64,000 bases of DNA from Amphritea balenae (GTDB lineage Bacteria; Pseudomonadota; Gammaproteobacteria; Pseudomonadales; Balneatricaceae), in assembly GCF_003858655.1 (NCBI RefSeq), contig NZ_RQXV01000011.1:83135-147134 (forward strand), written 5' to 3'. The translations under genes were made by a program, and so were the position numbers. Position 1 is the stretch's first letter; each line of letters begins with the position of its first letter. The notes under the pieces are model-generated. The model did not search any database. It was given only the letters and a program-made list of their open reading frames with translations, and was not told the origin of the DNA. Positions 44,969-53,324 of this stretch are shown in pieces.

Positions 44969-45727
44969 ATGGATACGATGCTTTATACCTTTCCCGAATT
45001 AATAGCCCTACTCATTGTCATCTGCGGTATCGTACTGCAGACATGGTTTGGTATTGGCTTCGGTCTGGTGGCGGCACCACTACTCTTTCTTATCAACCCC
45101 TCTTATGTCCCGGGCCCAATTCTTATTCTGGGAACCAGCTTGTCAGTTTTAGTCGTATCGCGGTTGATGCTGATGAATAATCAGGGCGAATTCAGTTGGC
45201 GCAGAATAGCCCCAGCCATTTTTGCCCGCTTACCCGGTGCATGGTTGGGTGCTCTGTTACTGGTCTCTATCCCCGCCTGGAGCCTCAGCCTGCTGTTTGG
45301 TGTGACCCTGCTACTGGCAGTACTGCTGACCTGGAAAGTATTCAAAGTACAGACGACAAAAACCAGTCTGATTATCGCCGGTTTTTTCTCTGGCTTAATA
45401 GGCACCGCCACCTCGGTCGGTGGCCCACCAATGGCGCTGGTATATCAGGAACAAAACCGCATCACCATCCGCAACGAACTGGCCGCCTTCTTCCTGATAG
45501 GTACCCCGTTTTCAATTCTCGCCCTTTATCTCCAGGGGAATATCGATACTGAGATCGCAATGCTTAGCCTGAAGATGCTACCGGGGGTTATTATCGGCTT
45601 CTGGTTAGCTAATAAATTCGACGGCAATATAAGTCCTAAGAGCGCTAAACCGGTCTTGCTTCTAGTTTCAGCAGTTTCGGCGTTGCTCGTTATCGGGAAA
45701 GGACTTTCGGGGTGGTTGGGAACTTAA
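44969..45727 (+). CDS. TauE/SafE family sulfite or organosulfonate exporter
   Basis: A 252-residue membrane protein with about eight hydrophobic segments in two repeated halves, including GFFSGLIGTATSVGGPPMALVYQ near residue 145 (the family's GGPP-type motif) and the N-terminal half GIGFGLVAAPLLFLI. TauE/SafE proteins export sulfite, sulfoacetate or related anions formed in organosulfonate breakdown, though many members have unknown cargo. No clear Shine-Dalgarno precedes the ATG. It lies behind a terminator, so it is probably transcribed on its own. Confidence 0.88.
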   Translation: MDTMLYTFPELIALLIVICGIVLQTWFGIGFGLVAAPLLFLINPSYVPGPILILGTSLSVLVVSRLMLMNNQGEFSWRRIAPAIFARLPGAWLGALLLVSIPAWSLSLLFGVTLLLAVLLTWKVFKVQTTKTSLIIAGFFSGLIGTATSVGGPPMALVYQEQNRITIRNELAAFFLIGTPFSILALYLQGNIDTEIAMLSLKMLPGVIIGFWLANKFDGNISPKSAKPVLLLVSAVSALLVIGKGLSGWLGT

Positions 45728-45922
45728 TCGGACAGAATGTCGGTGCGCGGTTACGCCACTTGCTAGATAAAGTAAAACTTTTTATTATGAAACCGTTCCC
45801 TTTATTTTTTAGTGTCTTAATTTTTCAGACGATTACTGCAATATCTGGCATATTTTTATTTTTTCTTCTCGAATTTCAGACAATAAAAAAACTGCATAAG
45901 CCGTAATGTTATTAACGTTACT

Positions 45923-46918
45923 TTATGAGAAAAAAGTTTCTCTGGCCTTGGGGTATAACCCTAAAGCAGTATTCAATTTCAATCTCTGCGGAGTACCTTC
46001 CTGAAAACGTTCGTCTATCACATAAAGTATCATTAACTCGTCAAAACATCCTCTCCTATCCAGCTCATTACGCATATCTTCGTATTGCTCTGCACACAGC
46101 ATCCAAAAAACCAGCTCTAAAGTGGGTATTGCTATCGATGAAAAAAGGTGCCGATAGTATATGTCTTTATCGTAATTTGTACCCAAATTCATATACGTTA
46201 GCTCTAACATACGAACTAGCTTTCGAACTTCACTCACCCTTTCTAAACGGCTAATCACTCTTTCAAGAGAACCGTTTATTGAGTCTTCTGCATCTGGATC
46301 AAAACCTCTTAACCGAGCGTTACAAACCTCTTGAATGACAGAAATAGGGGCACGCCTTTCATTCACCTGTACATCGAACAACTTTGCTTGAAACTGCTCA
46401 ATATAACTTACAAGTTTGAAGTAAGTATTTTCAACTCTCTGTAATTCTTGAGTTTTCCCTATCTCATCTTGGACCTTCCTAGACTCTTCAAGCTCATCTT
46501 TAACATTCCGTTGCTCTTGAATACTAATTTTCAACTGAACTTCTGCATGCTTCAATGCTGCAGCTGATTGCCTCATCGCTCGTTGGTTTTGCATCAACGT
46601 AACTATAAGAAAAATAATGCTAATGAAGGTAAGAAAAGGATTAAATATTCCACCCACCGCATCACCGAGACTCCCAAACTGGCTACGTAGATTTTCAGAG
46701 GTTGCAGCGCTAGTTTCACTTCCATCAACCGAAGCAATATACGGTATTACATTACCAACAACATCGATGTACTCTTTTAAAAAAAAGAATGCCAGTGCAG
46801 CCAAAATAATACTGACAATCCCAACAAGCCCACCCCACCACCAGGTTGAATGACCTGCTGTATCAATTTTTTCAATTTCTGCTTCTAACTCTTCGATTGT
46901 TTGCTCTTTGACAGACAT
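45923..46918 (-). CDS. putAbiC-like membrane protein, putative phage defence
   Basis: A 331-residue protein. Two membrane segments (residues ~28-48 and ~90-110) flank the segment FGSLGDAVGGIFNPFLTFISIIFLIVTL (key parts GSLGDAVGGIFNPFLTF), the hallmark of the putative abortive infection family putAbiC. A coiled coil follows (residues ~115-165, QLKISIQEQRNVKDELEESRK), then a helical cytoplasmic domain with the EYEDMRNELDRRGCFD-type end. I chose the ATG at 46918 after AAGGAAGGA. The gene is AT-rich compared with its neighbours and, with the TIR-like gene upstream, looks like a transferred defence module. Confidence 0.75.
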   Translation of the reverse strand: MSVKEQTIEELEAEIEKIDTAGHSTWWWGGLVGIVSIILAALAFFFLKEYIDVVGNVIPYIASVDGSETSAATSENLRSQFGSLGDAVGGIFNPFLTFISIIFLIVTLMQNQRAMRQSAAALKHAEVQLKISIQEQRNVKDELEESRKVQDEIGKTQELQRVENTYFKLVSYIEQFQAKLFDVQVNERRAPISVIQEVCNARLRGFDPDAEDSINGSLERVISRLERVSEVRKLVRMLELTYMNLGTNYDKDIYYRHLFSSIAIPTLELVFWMLCAEQYEDMRNELDRRGCFDELMILYVIDERFQEGTPQRLKLNTALGLYPKARETFFS

Positions 46919-47192
46919 CAGTCCTTCCTTTGACATAATTCGAATCACATAACTATAAAGCGCTACGGGATTTGAATAAATCATTTAAATCTCAATTTAA
47001 TTGCCAATCCATACCTACCAGTTGGATAGCTCACTATTCTGCCCAGACAAGTACTCTAGAAAGAGGTTTAAGTATGTTTCCCTCAAGCCTTCGAAATATC
47101 CTCTATGCAATTCAGCGCACCAGCCCTGCCAACTTGACTCTCCTCTCTTCACTATCAGAGCCAATTGCATTATCAATTCAAACTGCAGGTAC

Positions 47193-47215
47193 AAAAAAGC
47201 CCGCTCTAGGCGGGC
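47193..47215 (-). terminator. intrinsic terminator of the TIR-like gene
   Basis: The stem GCCCGC/GCGGGC with a 5-nt loop is followed on the minus strand by six T. It lies 23 bp after the stop of the TIR-like gene, so the putAbiC-like gene downstream is a separate transcript or depends on read-through. Confidence 0.85.
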
Positions 47216-47238
47216 CCAACTTCATACTGCAAAAAATC

Positions 47239-48078
47239 CTAACCAACGTCTCTTACCTTAACTGACTTTTTAGAAGGTTTCATAACAGTTTTCCCATTTT
47301 CATCAACAAAACCTACTTCCGAGATATAATAATCCAGACTTTCTAAATTCGCACCTTCAAAGCTACTATCATCACTTTTGTCAATAATATTGTGTAACAC
47401 TCTATTTCTCTTAGATCTCATTAAGGCATCCAGTGCCCCCGATTTATAACCGTCGTTTGGTCCTTCAATTCGGCCTATTCTTCTAGATAAATTATGAATC
47501 TCCTGGAGTATCAACTTCGAATCTTCTGACACTTCTGTTCGTTTAGGTAACACTGCCGCATCAATATCAACCAAAGACATTAGACTAGTGATGCTCCCTA
47601 AATCATCGCGTGTCTCACAAATCATGTCAGAAAGCAGCTCAACATTCTTCTCAACCAAATCAGCACGCATACCAGAGGAATATTCGCTATACCTCAAACC
47701 GCTAATATCAAACACACTACTCGTTTTTTCATCTTTAATCAGCGCAACCGGTTTACCAAAAGCCTGACGAATACCAAGCTCAAACATCACGTTGGCATTA
47801 AGGCTGCTGATATCGCAGATCGCCATCGGGGCTTCAACAATCCTCTTCAATATATCTGCTACGATAAAGTGCGACGAGGATACATCATCCGCCCGAACGG
47901 GCTTATATCCGGCTTTCTCACATGCGGGTTTAACGATCCAATCATACACCCGCTTAAAATGACCTGTTTCATATCCATCCCGGTCTGCGATCGGCATGAT
48001 AATAAAGCACTCAGATTGTTCTACCGAAGCTGTTGATTCCTGATCCTTAACTTTCTCACTTACTTTCTTCTGCGCCAT
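47239..48078 (-). CDS. TIR/nucleoside deoxyribosyltransferase-like protein
   Basis: A 279-residue protein. The N-terminal ~160 residues have the Rossmann-like fold pattern shared by bacterial TIR-like and nucleoside 2-deoxyribosyltransferase-like proteins: CFIIMPIADRDGYETGHF, an ICDISSLNANVMFELGIRQAFGKPVALI segment (key parts AICDISSLNANVMFELG, FGKPVALI) with the candidate catalytic Glu. Such domains are NAD+- or nucleotide-cleaving effectors in several anti-phage systems. The C-terminal half is helical and unknown. I chose ATG 48078, after AAGGGA; a longer frame to 48159 has no support. Confidence 0.75.
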   Translation of the reverse strand: MAQKKVSEKVKDQESTASVEQSECFIIMPIADRDGYETGHFKRVYDWIVKPACEKAGYKPVRADDVSSSHFIVADILKRIVEAPMAICDISSLNANVMFELGIRQAFGKPVALIKDEKTSSVFDISGLRYSEYSSGMRADLVEKNVELLSDMICETRDDLGSITSLMSLVDIDAAVLPKRTEVSEDSKLILQEIHNLSRRIGRIEGPNDGYKSGALDALMRSKRNRVLHNIIDKSDDSSFEGANLESLDYYISEVGFVDENGKTVMKPSKKSVKVRDVG

Positions 48079-48210
48079 TCCCAAATCCCTTGTCAAATTT
48101 ACAGCTAAAAATGATAGTGACACCAATAACCGGGGACACGCAACTATGAGACTACCCAAAGCAAATGAGTAGTTTTTATTTCAGAAGGCATTCCAAAATT
48201 AGAGATCATA

Positions 48211-48234
48211 AAAAAACCGCCTAAAGGCGGTTTT
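48211..48234 (-). terminator. intrinsic terminator of the glycine-betaine ABC operon
   Basis: The stem AACCGCCT/AGGCGGTT with a 2-nt loop is followed on the minus strand by six T. It lies 81 bp after the proV stop. Confidence 0.82.
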
Positions 48235-48246
48235 CATCAGCGTTCA

Positions 48247-48311
48247 TCTAGAACAAAAAGTTTCCGTCTGGCTAACTTGCAACAGAGCTGAAGACTCCGT
48301 TCTAGCCACTG
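48247..48311 (-). repeat. dispersed 3'-UTR repeat, copy C, behind proV
   Basis: TCTAGAACAAAAAG and TTTCCGTCTGGCTAACTTGC, then AGAGCTGAAGACTCCGTTCT, match repeats A and B (TCTAGCAAGGAAAG, TTTCCGTCTAAC, TAGCTCTAC, CGTTCTAGC). It sits between the proV stop and the proV terminator, the same position that copy B has behind ridA. Confidence 0.7.
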
Positions 48312-48314
48312 CCT

Positions 48315-49550
48315 TTAAGAAGCCTTTTGTTGCTCCTCTGCATCAGGTTTTTCCTCGTTTCCGAGAACTTCTGCCAGGGTACTTCTTGAAAGCCGACCGG
48401 TCATTTGACCATCGTCGTCTACCACGGGTAGCGAGTATTCAGACTCCAGAGTATCCGGAATTACTGTCTCCAGTACCGCATCCGGCGATATCGGATCCAG
48501 ATCTTCACAGCATTCAGCGGTCATCTCTGCATTATTATCTTCGTCATAAGCTTCCTGCAGCGCTTCTTCGGTAACAACCCCCTGATAACCTTCATCATTG
48601 ATGTAATAACCGTAATCCTCTTTGAAGCCCTTCATCTGCTTTAGCGCTTCTTCAATGGTATCAGCAGTGATCCGATAGGCCGGATCTTTCATTACTGTTT
48701 CAACCGTCAGAGCACGGGCACGGTTTACGTCACGAACAAAGGCTTCTACATAATCAGTCGCTGGATTAAGCAGGATATCTTCCGGCTCACCCTGCTGAAC
48801 CATTTCGCCATCTTTCAGGATCGCAATCCGGTCACCGATACGCAGTGCTTCATCCAGATCGTGGGTGATAAAGATAATGGTCTTATGCAGTTTTTCCTGC
48901 AGTTCAATCAGCTGATCCTGCATCTCAGAGCGAATCAGGGGATCGAGCGCGGAGAAGGCTTCATCCATCAACAGAATTTCTGCATCGGTACAAAGTGCAC
49001 GAGCCAGACCGACCCGCTGCTGCTGACCACCGGACAACTGCGCTGGATACTGATCTTCGTATCCCGCCAGCCCTACGGTTTCCAGCCACTCTTTAGCTTT
49101 ATCCAGGCCTTCGCTTTTGCTTACACCCTGAATAGATAAGCCATAAGCCACGTTATCCACAACGGTTTTATGGGGTAACAAACCAAAGCGCTGGAAAACC
49201 ATCGACATTTTATGACGGCGGAAGTTCTGCAGCGACTTTTCACCCAACTGCATAACATCGGTGCCTTCAACCTCAATCACCCCTTCAGTAGGATCGATCA
49301 GACGGTTGAAATGACGAATCAGGGTGGATTTGCCCGAACCGGACAAACCCATGATCACGAAGATTTCACCCTTGTTGATCGTCATATTGATATCTTTCAG
49401 ACCCAGAGTGTGGCCTGTGGCCGCCAGGATCTCATCTTTACTCTTGCCCTGATGTACCAGCGGCATATGCTTTTGCGGATTATTACCAAACAGCTTATAC
49501 AGCCCTTCAATCCGAATCAGAGTTTCTGCTTCTTTAGCTGCTTCAGCCAT
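48315..49550 (-). CDS. proV: glycine betaine/proline ABC transporter ATP-binding protein
   Basis: A 411-residue ATPase of the ProV/OpuAA type. Walker A is in IMGLSGSGKSTLIRHFNR near residue 65, the ABC signature LSGGQQQRVGLARAL near residue 170 and Walker B ILLMDEAFSALDPL near residue 190. The C-terminal ~130 residues hold the CBS-type regulatory region of ProV-like proteins, with an acidic insert (EDNNAEMTAECCEDLD). I chose ATG 49550 (MAEAAKEA) with GGAGGG upstream inside proW, giving an 8-bp overlap; the frame opens further but lies in proW. It is the third gene of the XWV operon. Confidence 0.95.
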   Translation of the reverse strand: MAEAAKEAETLIRIEGLYKLFGNNPQKHMPLVHQGKSKDEILAATGHTLGLKDINMTINKGEIFVIMGLSGSGKSTLIRHFNRLIDPTEGVIEVEGTDVMQLGEKSLQNFRRHKMSMVFQRFGLLPHKTVVDNVAYGLSIQGVSKSEGLDKAKEWLETVGLAGYEDQYPAQLSGGQQQRVGLARALCTDAEILLMDEAFSALDPLIRSEMQDQLIELQEKLHKTIIFITHDLDEALRIGDRIAILKDGEMVQQGEPEDILLNPATDYVEAFVRDVNRARALTVETVMKDPAYRITADTIEEALKQMKGFKEDYGYYINDEGYQGVVTEEALQEAYDEDNNAEMTAECCEDLDPISPDAVLETVIPDTLESEYSLPVVDDDGQMTGRLSRSTLAEVLGNEEKPDAEEQQKAS

Positions 49551-50442
49551 TGTCCAGACCCTCCATATGTTGCTGACTGCGTTTCGCATACGCCTGCGAT
49601 ACCCGGTCAAAGATAATAGCCAGCGCAACAATCGCCAGACCGTTCAACAGACCCAGGGTGAAATACTGATTTGTGATAGATTTCAGTACCGGCTGACCCA
49701 AACCTTTAACACCGATCATCGAGGCGATTACTACCATCGACAAGGCCATCATAATGGTCTGGTTAATACCGGCCATAATTGTCGGCATCGCCAAAGGTAA
49801 CTGAACCCCCATCAATCGCTGTATCGGACTGGCACCATAGGCCGTGGCGGCTTCAAGTACATCTTTATCGACCAGCCTTATACCTAAGTTAGTCAGACGT
49901 ATGACCGGCGGTATAGCATAGATAATTACCGCAATAACACCCGGAATTTTACCGATACCCAGTAACATAACCACTGGTATCAAATACACGAACGCCGGCA
50001 TGGTCTGCATAATATCGAGCATCGGTGTGACCGTTGACTGAATCCGGTCAGACCGGGCCATCGCAATACCTATGGGTACCCCGAGCGCTATGGCCATCAT
50101 GGTACAAACCAGAATGATACTCATGGTGCGCATGGTATCGTCCCACATACCGAAGTAGCCGATCATAAAGAATGAAACCACGACCCCCAGAACAAGCTTC
50201 CAGGAGCGGCTGGCCATCCACGCCAGGGCTGCAATAACGGCGATAACTAAAAACCATGGCGTCGCCAGTAGCAATTTTTCAAACCACACCAGAAACGCAA
50301 GCAGCGGATCAAACAGCGCTTCAATTGTTTCACCATACTCCCGGGAGAAATCCCGGTAGATACCATCGAGCCCTTTACGAATATCCCGCAACTCACCCCG
50401 GCTCAGCTGAGGAATCTCACTCAACCAGCTTGTTTCAGCCAT
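49543..50442 (-). CDS. proW: glycine betaine/proline ABC transporter permease
   Basis: A 299-residue inner membrane permease with about seven hydrophobic segments. The LAMPTIMAGINQTIMMALSMVVIAS segment near residue 215 (key parts LPLAMPTIMAGINQTIMMAL) is the EAA-type loop of ProW/OpuAB and touches ProV. A long soluble N-terminus precedes the first membrane segment at ~46. GAGGTG precedes the ATG. It lies 91 bp after proX and overlaps proV by 8 bp. Confidence 0.95.
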   Translation of the reverse strand: MAETSWLSEIPQLSRGELRDIRKGLDGIYRDFSREYGETIEALFDPLLAFLVWFEKLLLATPWFLVIAVIAALAWMASRSWKLVLGVVVSFFMIGYFGMWDDTMRTMSIILVCTMMAIALGVPIGIAMARSDRIQSTVTPMLDIMQTMPAFVYLIPVVMLLGIGKIPGVIAVIIYAIPPVIRLTNLGIRLVDKDVLEAATAYGASPIQRLMGVQLPLAMPTIMAGINQTIMMALSMVVIASMIGVKGLGQPVLKSITNQYFTLGLLNGLAIVALAIIFDRVSQAYAKRSQQHMEGLDNG

Positions 50443-50533
50443 ACAACACCTCTTTCAAACAACCCTGTTAATAACAACAAAGCCCGATTACCAAAGGGTA
50501 ACCGGGCTGTTGATCAGGCTGTGTAAACTAAAC

Positions 50534-51541
50534 TCACTGCAATGCAGCTTTAACTTTCGCTGCTACTTCAGGGCTAACCCAGGCAGTCCAGCTTGATTCA
50601 TACTCTGTCAGGAAATGCTCCGCAGCAACTTCACCGTCGGCCTGATTATCTTCCATCCAGGCCAGCAGACCATTCATCTGATTATTGGTAAATGAACGAT
50701 TCGCTACATAGTCATATGCGGTTGGCGACTTTGCAGCAAAGGTTTCAGTCGTTACTGTCTGTACGACTGAAGGCGGGTACATAGTTGGCTTTGGATTTTC
50801 ACAGTCTTCAGACGAAGTACAGTTAACGAATTCTTCCTTATCAACACCTGAACCGAAGTCCACTTTCACCATTTTGTACTTACCCAGAACCGCTGTTGGC
50901 GCCCAGTAATAACCAAACCAGGCTTCTTCACGGGTGAAGGCTTTAGCGATAGAACCCGCCAGGCCTGCACCTGAACCAGGATCGATCATCTCAAAACCAG
51001 AATCTTCCAGATTCATCGCATTAAACAGGTTACCCGCTGAGATCTGGCAGTTCCAGCCAGCTGGACAGCCGTAGAAAGCAAAGCGGTCTGGATCTTCAGG
51101 ATGGGTAAACAGCTTGGCATGCTTCTTTACACCTTCGATGGTGGCCAGTTCAGGATACTTATTAACCAGAAACTCTGGCACCCAGAAACCCTCTTCACCA
51201 CCATCAGACAGGGAATTACCGGCATAGCGCAGGCGCTTCTCAGCAACACCTTTATCCAGCGCATCCTTCATGGAGTTACTCCACATTTCAGGCGCTACAT
51301 CCGGTTCACCTTTTTCGATCATGGATGTACCAGTCGGCATTGTATCGCCAGGCACCAGTTCAGCTTCACAACCATAGCCGTGTTCCAGAATAAAACGGTC
51401 GACGTTAGCAATCAGAGTGGCTGAACTCCAGTTCATATCGGCAATGGTTACTTTGCCACAATCATCAGCCGCTTGCGTAAAAGAGCTCGCCAGTATAAAC
51501 GGTGCCGCAGCAAATAATGCTGTTTTAGCCATTCGCTTCAT
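50534..51541 (-). CDS. proX: glycine betaine/proline-betaine substrate-binding protein
   Basis: A 335-residue periplasmic binding protein of the OpuAC/ProX family. The signal peptide ends after FTQA (residue ~24). The mature protein begins DDCGKVTIADMNWSSATLI and has the aromatic ligand-box residues in APEMWSN, GWNCQISAGN and EEAWFGYYWAPTAVL. It probably binds glycine betaine or a related compound. It is first in the XWV operon, unlike enteric VWX, and has a GGAGG Shine-Dalgarno and a promoter at 51603-51631. Confidence 0.94.
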   Translation of the reverse strand: MKRMAKTALFAAAPFILASSFTQAADDCGKVTIADMNWSSATLIANVDRFILEHGYGCEAELVPGDTMPTGTSMIEKGEPDVAPEMWSNSMKDALDKGVAEKRLRYAGNSLSDGGEEGFWVPEFLVNKYPELATIEGVKKHAKLFTHPEDPDRFAFYGCPAGWNCQISAGNLFNAMNLEDSGFEMIDPGSGAGLAGSIAKAFTREEAWFGYYWAPTAVLGKYKMVKVDFGSGVDKEEFVNCTSSEDCENPKPTMYPPSVVQTVTTETFAAKSPTAYDYVANRSFTNNQMNGLLAWMEDNQADGEVAAEHFLTEYESSWTAWVSPEVAAKVKAALQ

Positions 51542-51602
51542 GTTGCCTCCAGTCCTTCTTAGGAATTTTTTTAATTTTTAATTTTTTAACGTTGATCTAA
51601 TC

Positions 51603-51631
51603 ATCTTACAGCCCTAATATTTAGAGTTCAA
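51603..51631 (-). promoter_or_regulatory. proX promoter with overlapping direct-repeat operator
   Basis: On the minus strand TTGAAC (51626-51631), a 17-bp spacer and TAAGAT (51603-51608). Over it lies one of two direct repeats TTACAGC(C/A)CTAATAT: one at 51606-51620, the other at 51636-51650, 30 bp apart (three helical turns). These are the likely binding sites of the divergent MarR regulator. Confidence 0.65.
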
Positions 51632-51701
51632 ACTATTACAGCACTAATATTTTAGATTAAGCTAACTTAATCCCGGCTGAAGTAACTAACTGATATCAAA
51701 T

Positions 51702-52223
51702 ATGAATAACACACCATACTGGCAAGAAATACTTATCTCCCTGCGACGTATTATTAGGGCAACTGATTTGCAGTCTAAACGTGTTGTAAAAGCCTGCAGT
51801 CTGACAATCCCTCAGGTAATGGTGCTACGCTCAATTAAAACCCTGGGTGACGTAACCGTAAAAAGATTATCGGATGAAGTGTCTCTGAGTCAGGCAACTG
51901 TAACTACTATTCTAAACCGACTGGAAGACCGGAAACTGGTAGAACGGGTACGCAGTACCAGTGACCGAAGAATAGTGAATGCACGCCTGACCCCCGAAGG
52001 AGATACAGTACTGGAAAGCGCCCCACCCTTGTTACATGAAGCTTTTCTTGACCGTCTGGACAATCTGGAGAACTGGGAACAAACTCAGATCCTGTCATCA
52101 CTGCAACATATCGCCAGCATGATGAATGCTGAAGGCCTTGATGCCGCACCGCTACTGGATATTGCTGCACCGTCAAATCAGCCCTGCAACACCAAAGAAA
52201 AGCAGAATGAGATTTTAAAGTAG
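51702..52223 (+). CDS. MarR family transcriptional regulator
   Basis: A 173-residue MarR regulator. The winged helix covers residues ~30-100: LTIPQVMVLRSIKTLGDVTVKRLSDEVSLSQATVTTILNRLEDRKLVERVRSTSDRRIVNARLTPEG (key parts VKRLSDEVSLSQATVTTILNRL, RSTSDRRIVNARLT). It is divergent from proXWV and resembles the MarR regulators next to compatible-solute genes such as EctR and its relatives. The C-terminal ~35 residues look disordered. No clear Shine-Dalgarno. Confidence 0.92.
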   Translation: MNNTPYWQEILISLRRIIRATDLQSKRVVKACSLTIPQVMVLRSIKTLGDVTVKRLSDEVSLSQATVTTILNRLEDRKLVERVRSTSDRRIVNARLTPEGDTVLESAPPLLHEAFLDRLDNLENWEQTQILSSLQHIASMMNAEGLDAAPLLDIAAPSNQPCNTKEKQNEILK

Positions 52224-52266
52224 AATGTCAGGTCCGGACTCAGAATCCGGATTCAGAACTAATAAT

Positions 52267-53277
52267 TCAGAGCCGAATGCTGTGCTTCAGTAACTGAACT
52301 TCCAGATCCCGCCAGTTATCCGGGTTCTGGCCGATCACTTCAATACGGCTATCCATCACTTCATCCAGCGCTTGTACCTTAAGTACAGAATCGGCCAGGT
52401 TGAAGGCGAAAATACCTTCATCACTAATCATTACCGCCTTCAGCCGTTCAACATCCAGCCCCATAAACAGGCTTTCTATAGCGTTATAACTGAATTCAAA
52501 TTCCGGGCTGAAAACCCAGCCGCTACTGCAATAACCTTCACCTTGATTATCCTTTCGCAGATAACCGCACTCAGGCAGGCAATCGGGCTCTGAGATAGTA
52601 GCCTGATGGCTGTGGCCTTCCTGACCCTCATTTGTCACAGTACTGATGTCTGTTTTATGCCTGGAAGAAGGAATCAGCCACTCGGGCTCTAGCTGACCGT
52701 TACTACAGCTCACGACAGCAGCATCACTCGTCAGCGTATCCAGGTATTCAGATAACCGCTTAGCTTCAATCCCCTGATAGAGATCGGTTTTATGGGCGAC
52801 TACCAGATCAGCAATCATAATCTGCTGATTAAAAGTTTCATGTCCGGTATAACGTGGATCTTCTAACTTACGGGCATCAACCAGCGTAACTGTGGTACAG
52901 AGATCCAGAACACCGGCGTACTCAGGCTGCTGTAATGCACGAATGACTTCTAGCGGATGCCCAAGGCCTGTCGGCTCAATAATCAGGCGGTCTGGCTTAG
53001 CCTGACGGATTAACTGATTCAATGCGATCTGCATCGGCAACCCCGCAGTGCAGCACATGCAACCACCCGGCACTTCTTTCATAAACACGCCACCGGATTT
53101 TTCTTCATTGCTCATCAGACCCGCATCGATGCCGATCTCTCCGAACTCATTCACCAGTACAGCCCAGCGCTCTGTGTCAGGTTTATTCTGTAACAGGTAT
53201 TGAATAGCCGTGGTTTTACCTACCCCTAAAAAGCCGGTAATGATATTAACGGGGATCTGACTGAACTGAGTGGACAT
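52267..53277 (-). CDS. COG0523 (CobW/ZigA-type) metal-chaperone GTPase
   Basis: A 336-residue G3E GTPase. The P-loop is ITGFLGVGKTT at residues 13-23, and the metal-binding CxCC is GGCMCC at residues 73-76, the hallmark of COG0523 zinc-handling GTPases; HKTDL is the guanine-specificity motif. There is a short EGHSH stretch and a CobW_C domain (residues ~245-330). I chose ATG 53277, because the longer frame to 53316 would run through a Zur-like palindrome. It is probably made under zinc shortage. Confidence 0.9.
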   Translation of the reverse strand: MSTQFSQIPVNIITGFLGVGKTTAIQYLLQNKPDTERWAVLVNEFGEIGIDAGLMSNEEKSGGVFMKEVPGGCMCCTAGLPMQIALNQLIRQAKPDRLIIEPTGLGHPLEVIRALQQPEYAGVLDLCTTVTLVDARKLEDPRYTGHETFNQQIMIADLVVAHKTDLYQGIEAKRLSEYLDTLTSDAAVVSCSNGQLEPEWLIPSSRHKTDISTVTNEGQEGHSHQATISEPDCLPECGYLRKDNQGEGYCSSGWVFSPEFEFSYNAIESLFMGLDVERLKAVMISDEGIFAFNLADSVLKVQALDEVMDSRIEVIGQNPDNWRDLEVQLLKHSIRL

Positions 53278-53296
53278 AGAAAATCTACTGCTAAAT

Positions 53297-53319
53297 AATT
53301 TGTTATAATATAACAAATT
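53297..53319. promoter_or_regulatory. Zur-like operator
   Basis: A perfect 23-bp palindrome: half-site AATTTGTTATA, one central base, then its inverse complement. TGTTATAATATAACA is the classical gammaproteobacterial Zur-box core. It lies 20 bp upstream of the COG0523 gene and 5 bp after the stop of the GGDEF gene. Confidence 0.85.
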
Positions 53320-53324
53320 ACTAT

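Noticed and set aside
45712..45906. 64-codon hydrophobic frame behind tauE
   Set aside because: It begins inside tauE in another frame, has no Shine-Dalgarno and resembles nothing; probably chance in AT-rich DNA.
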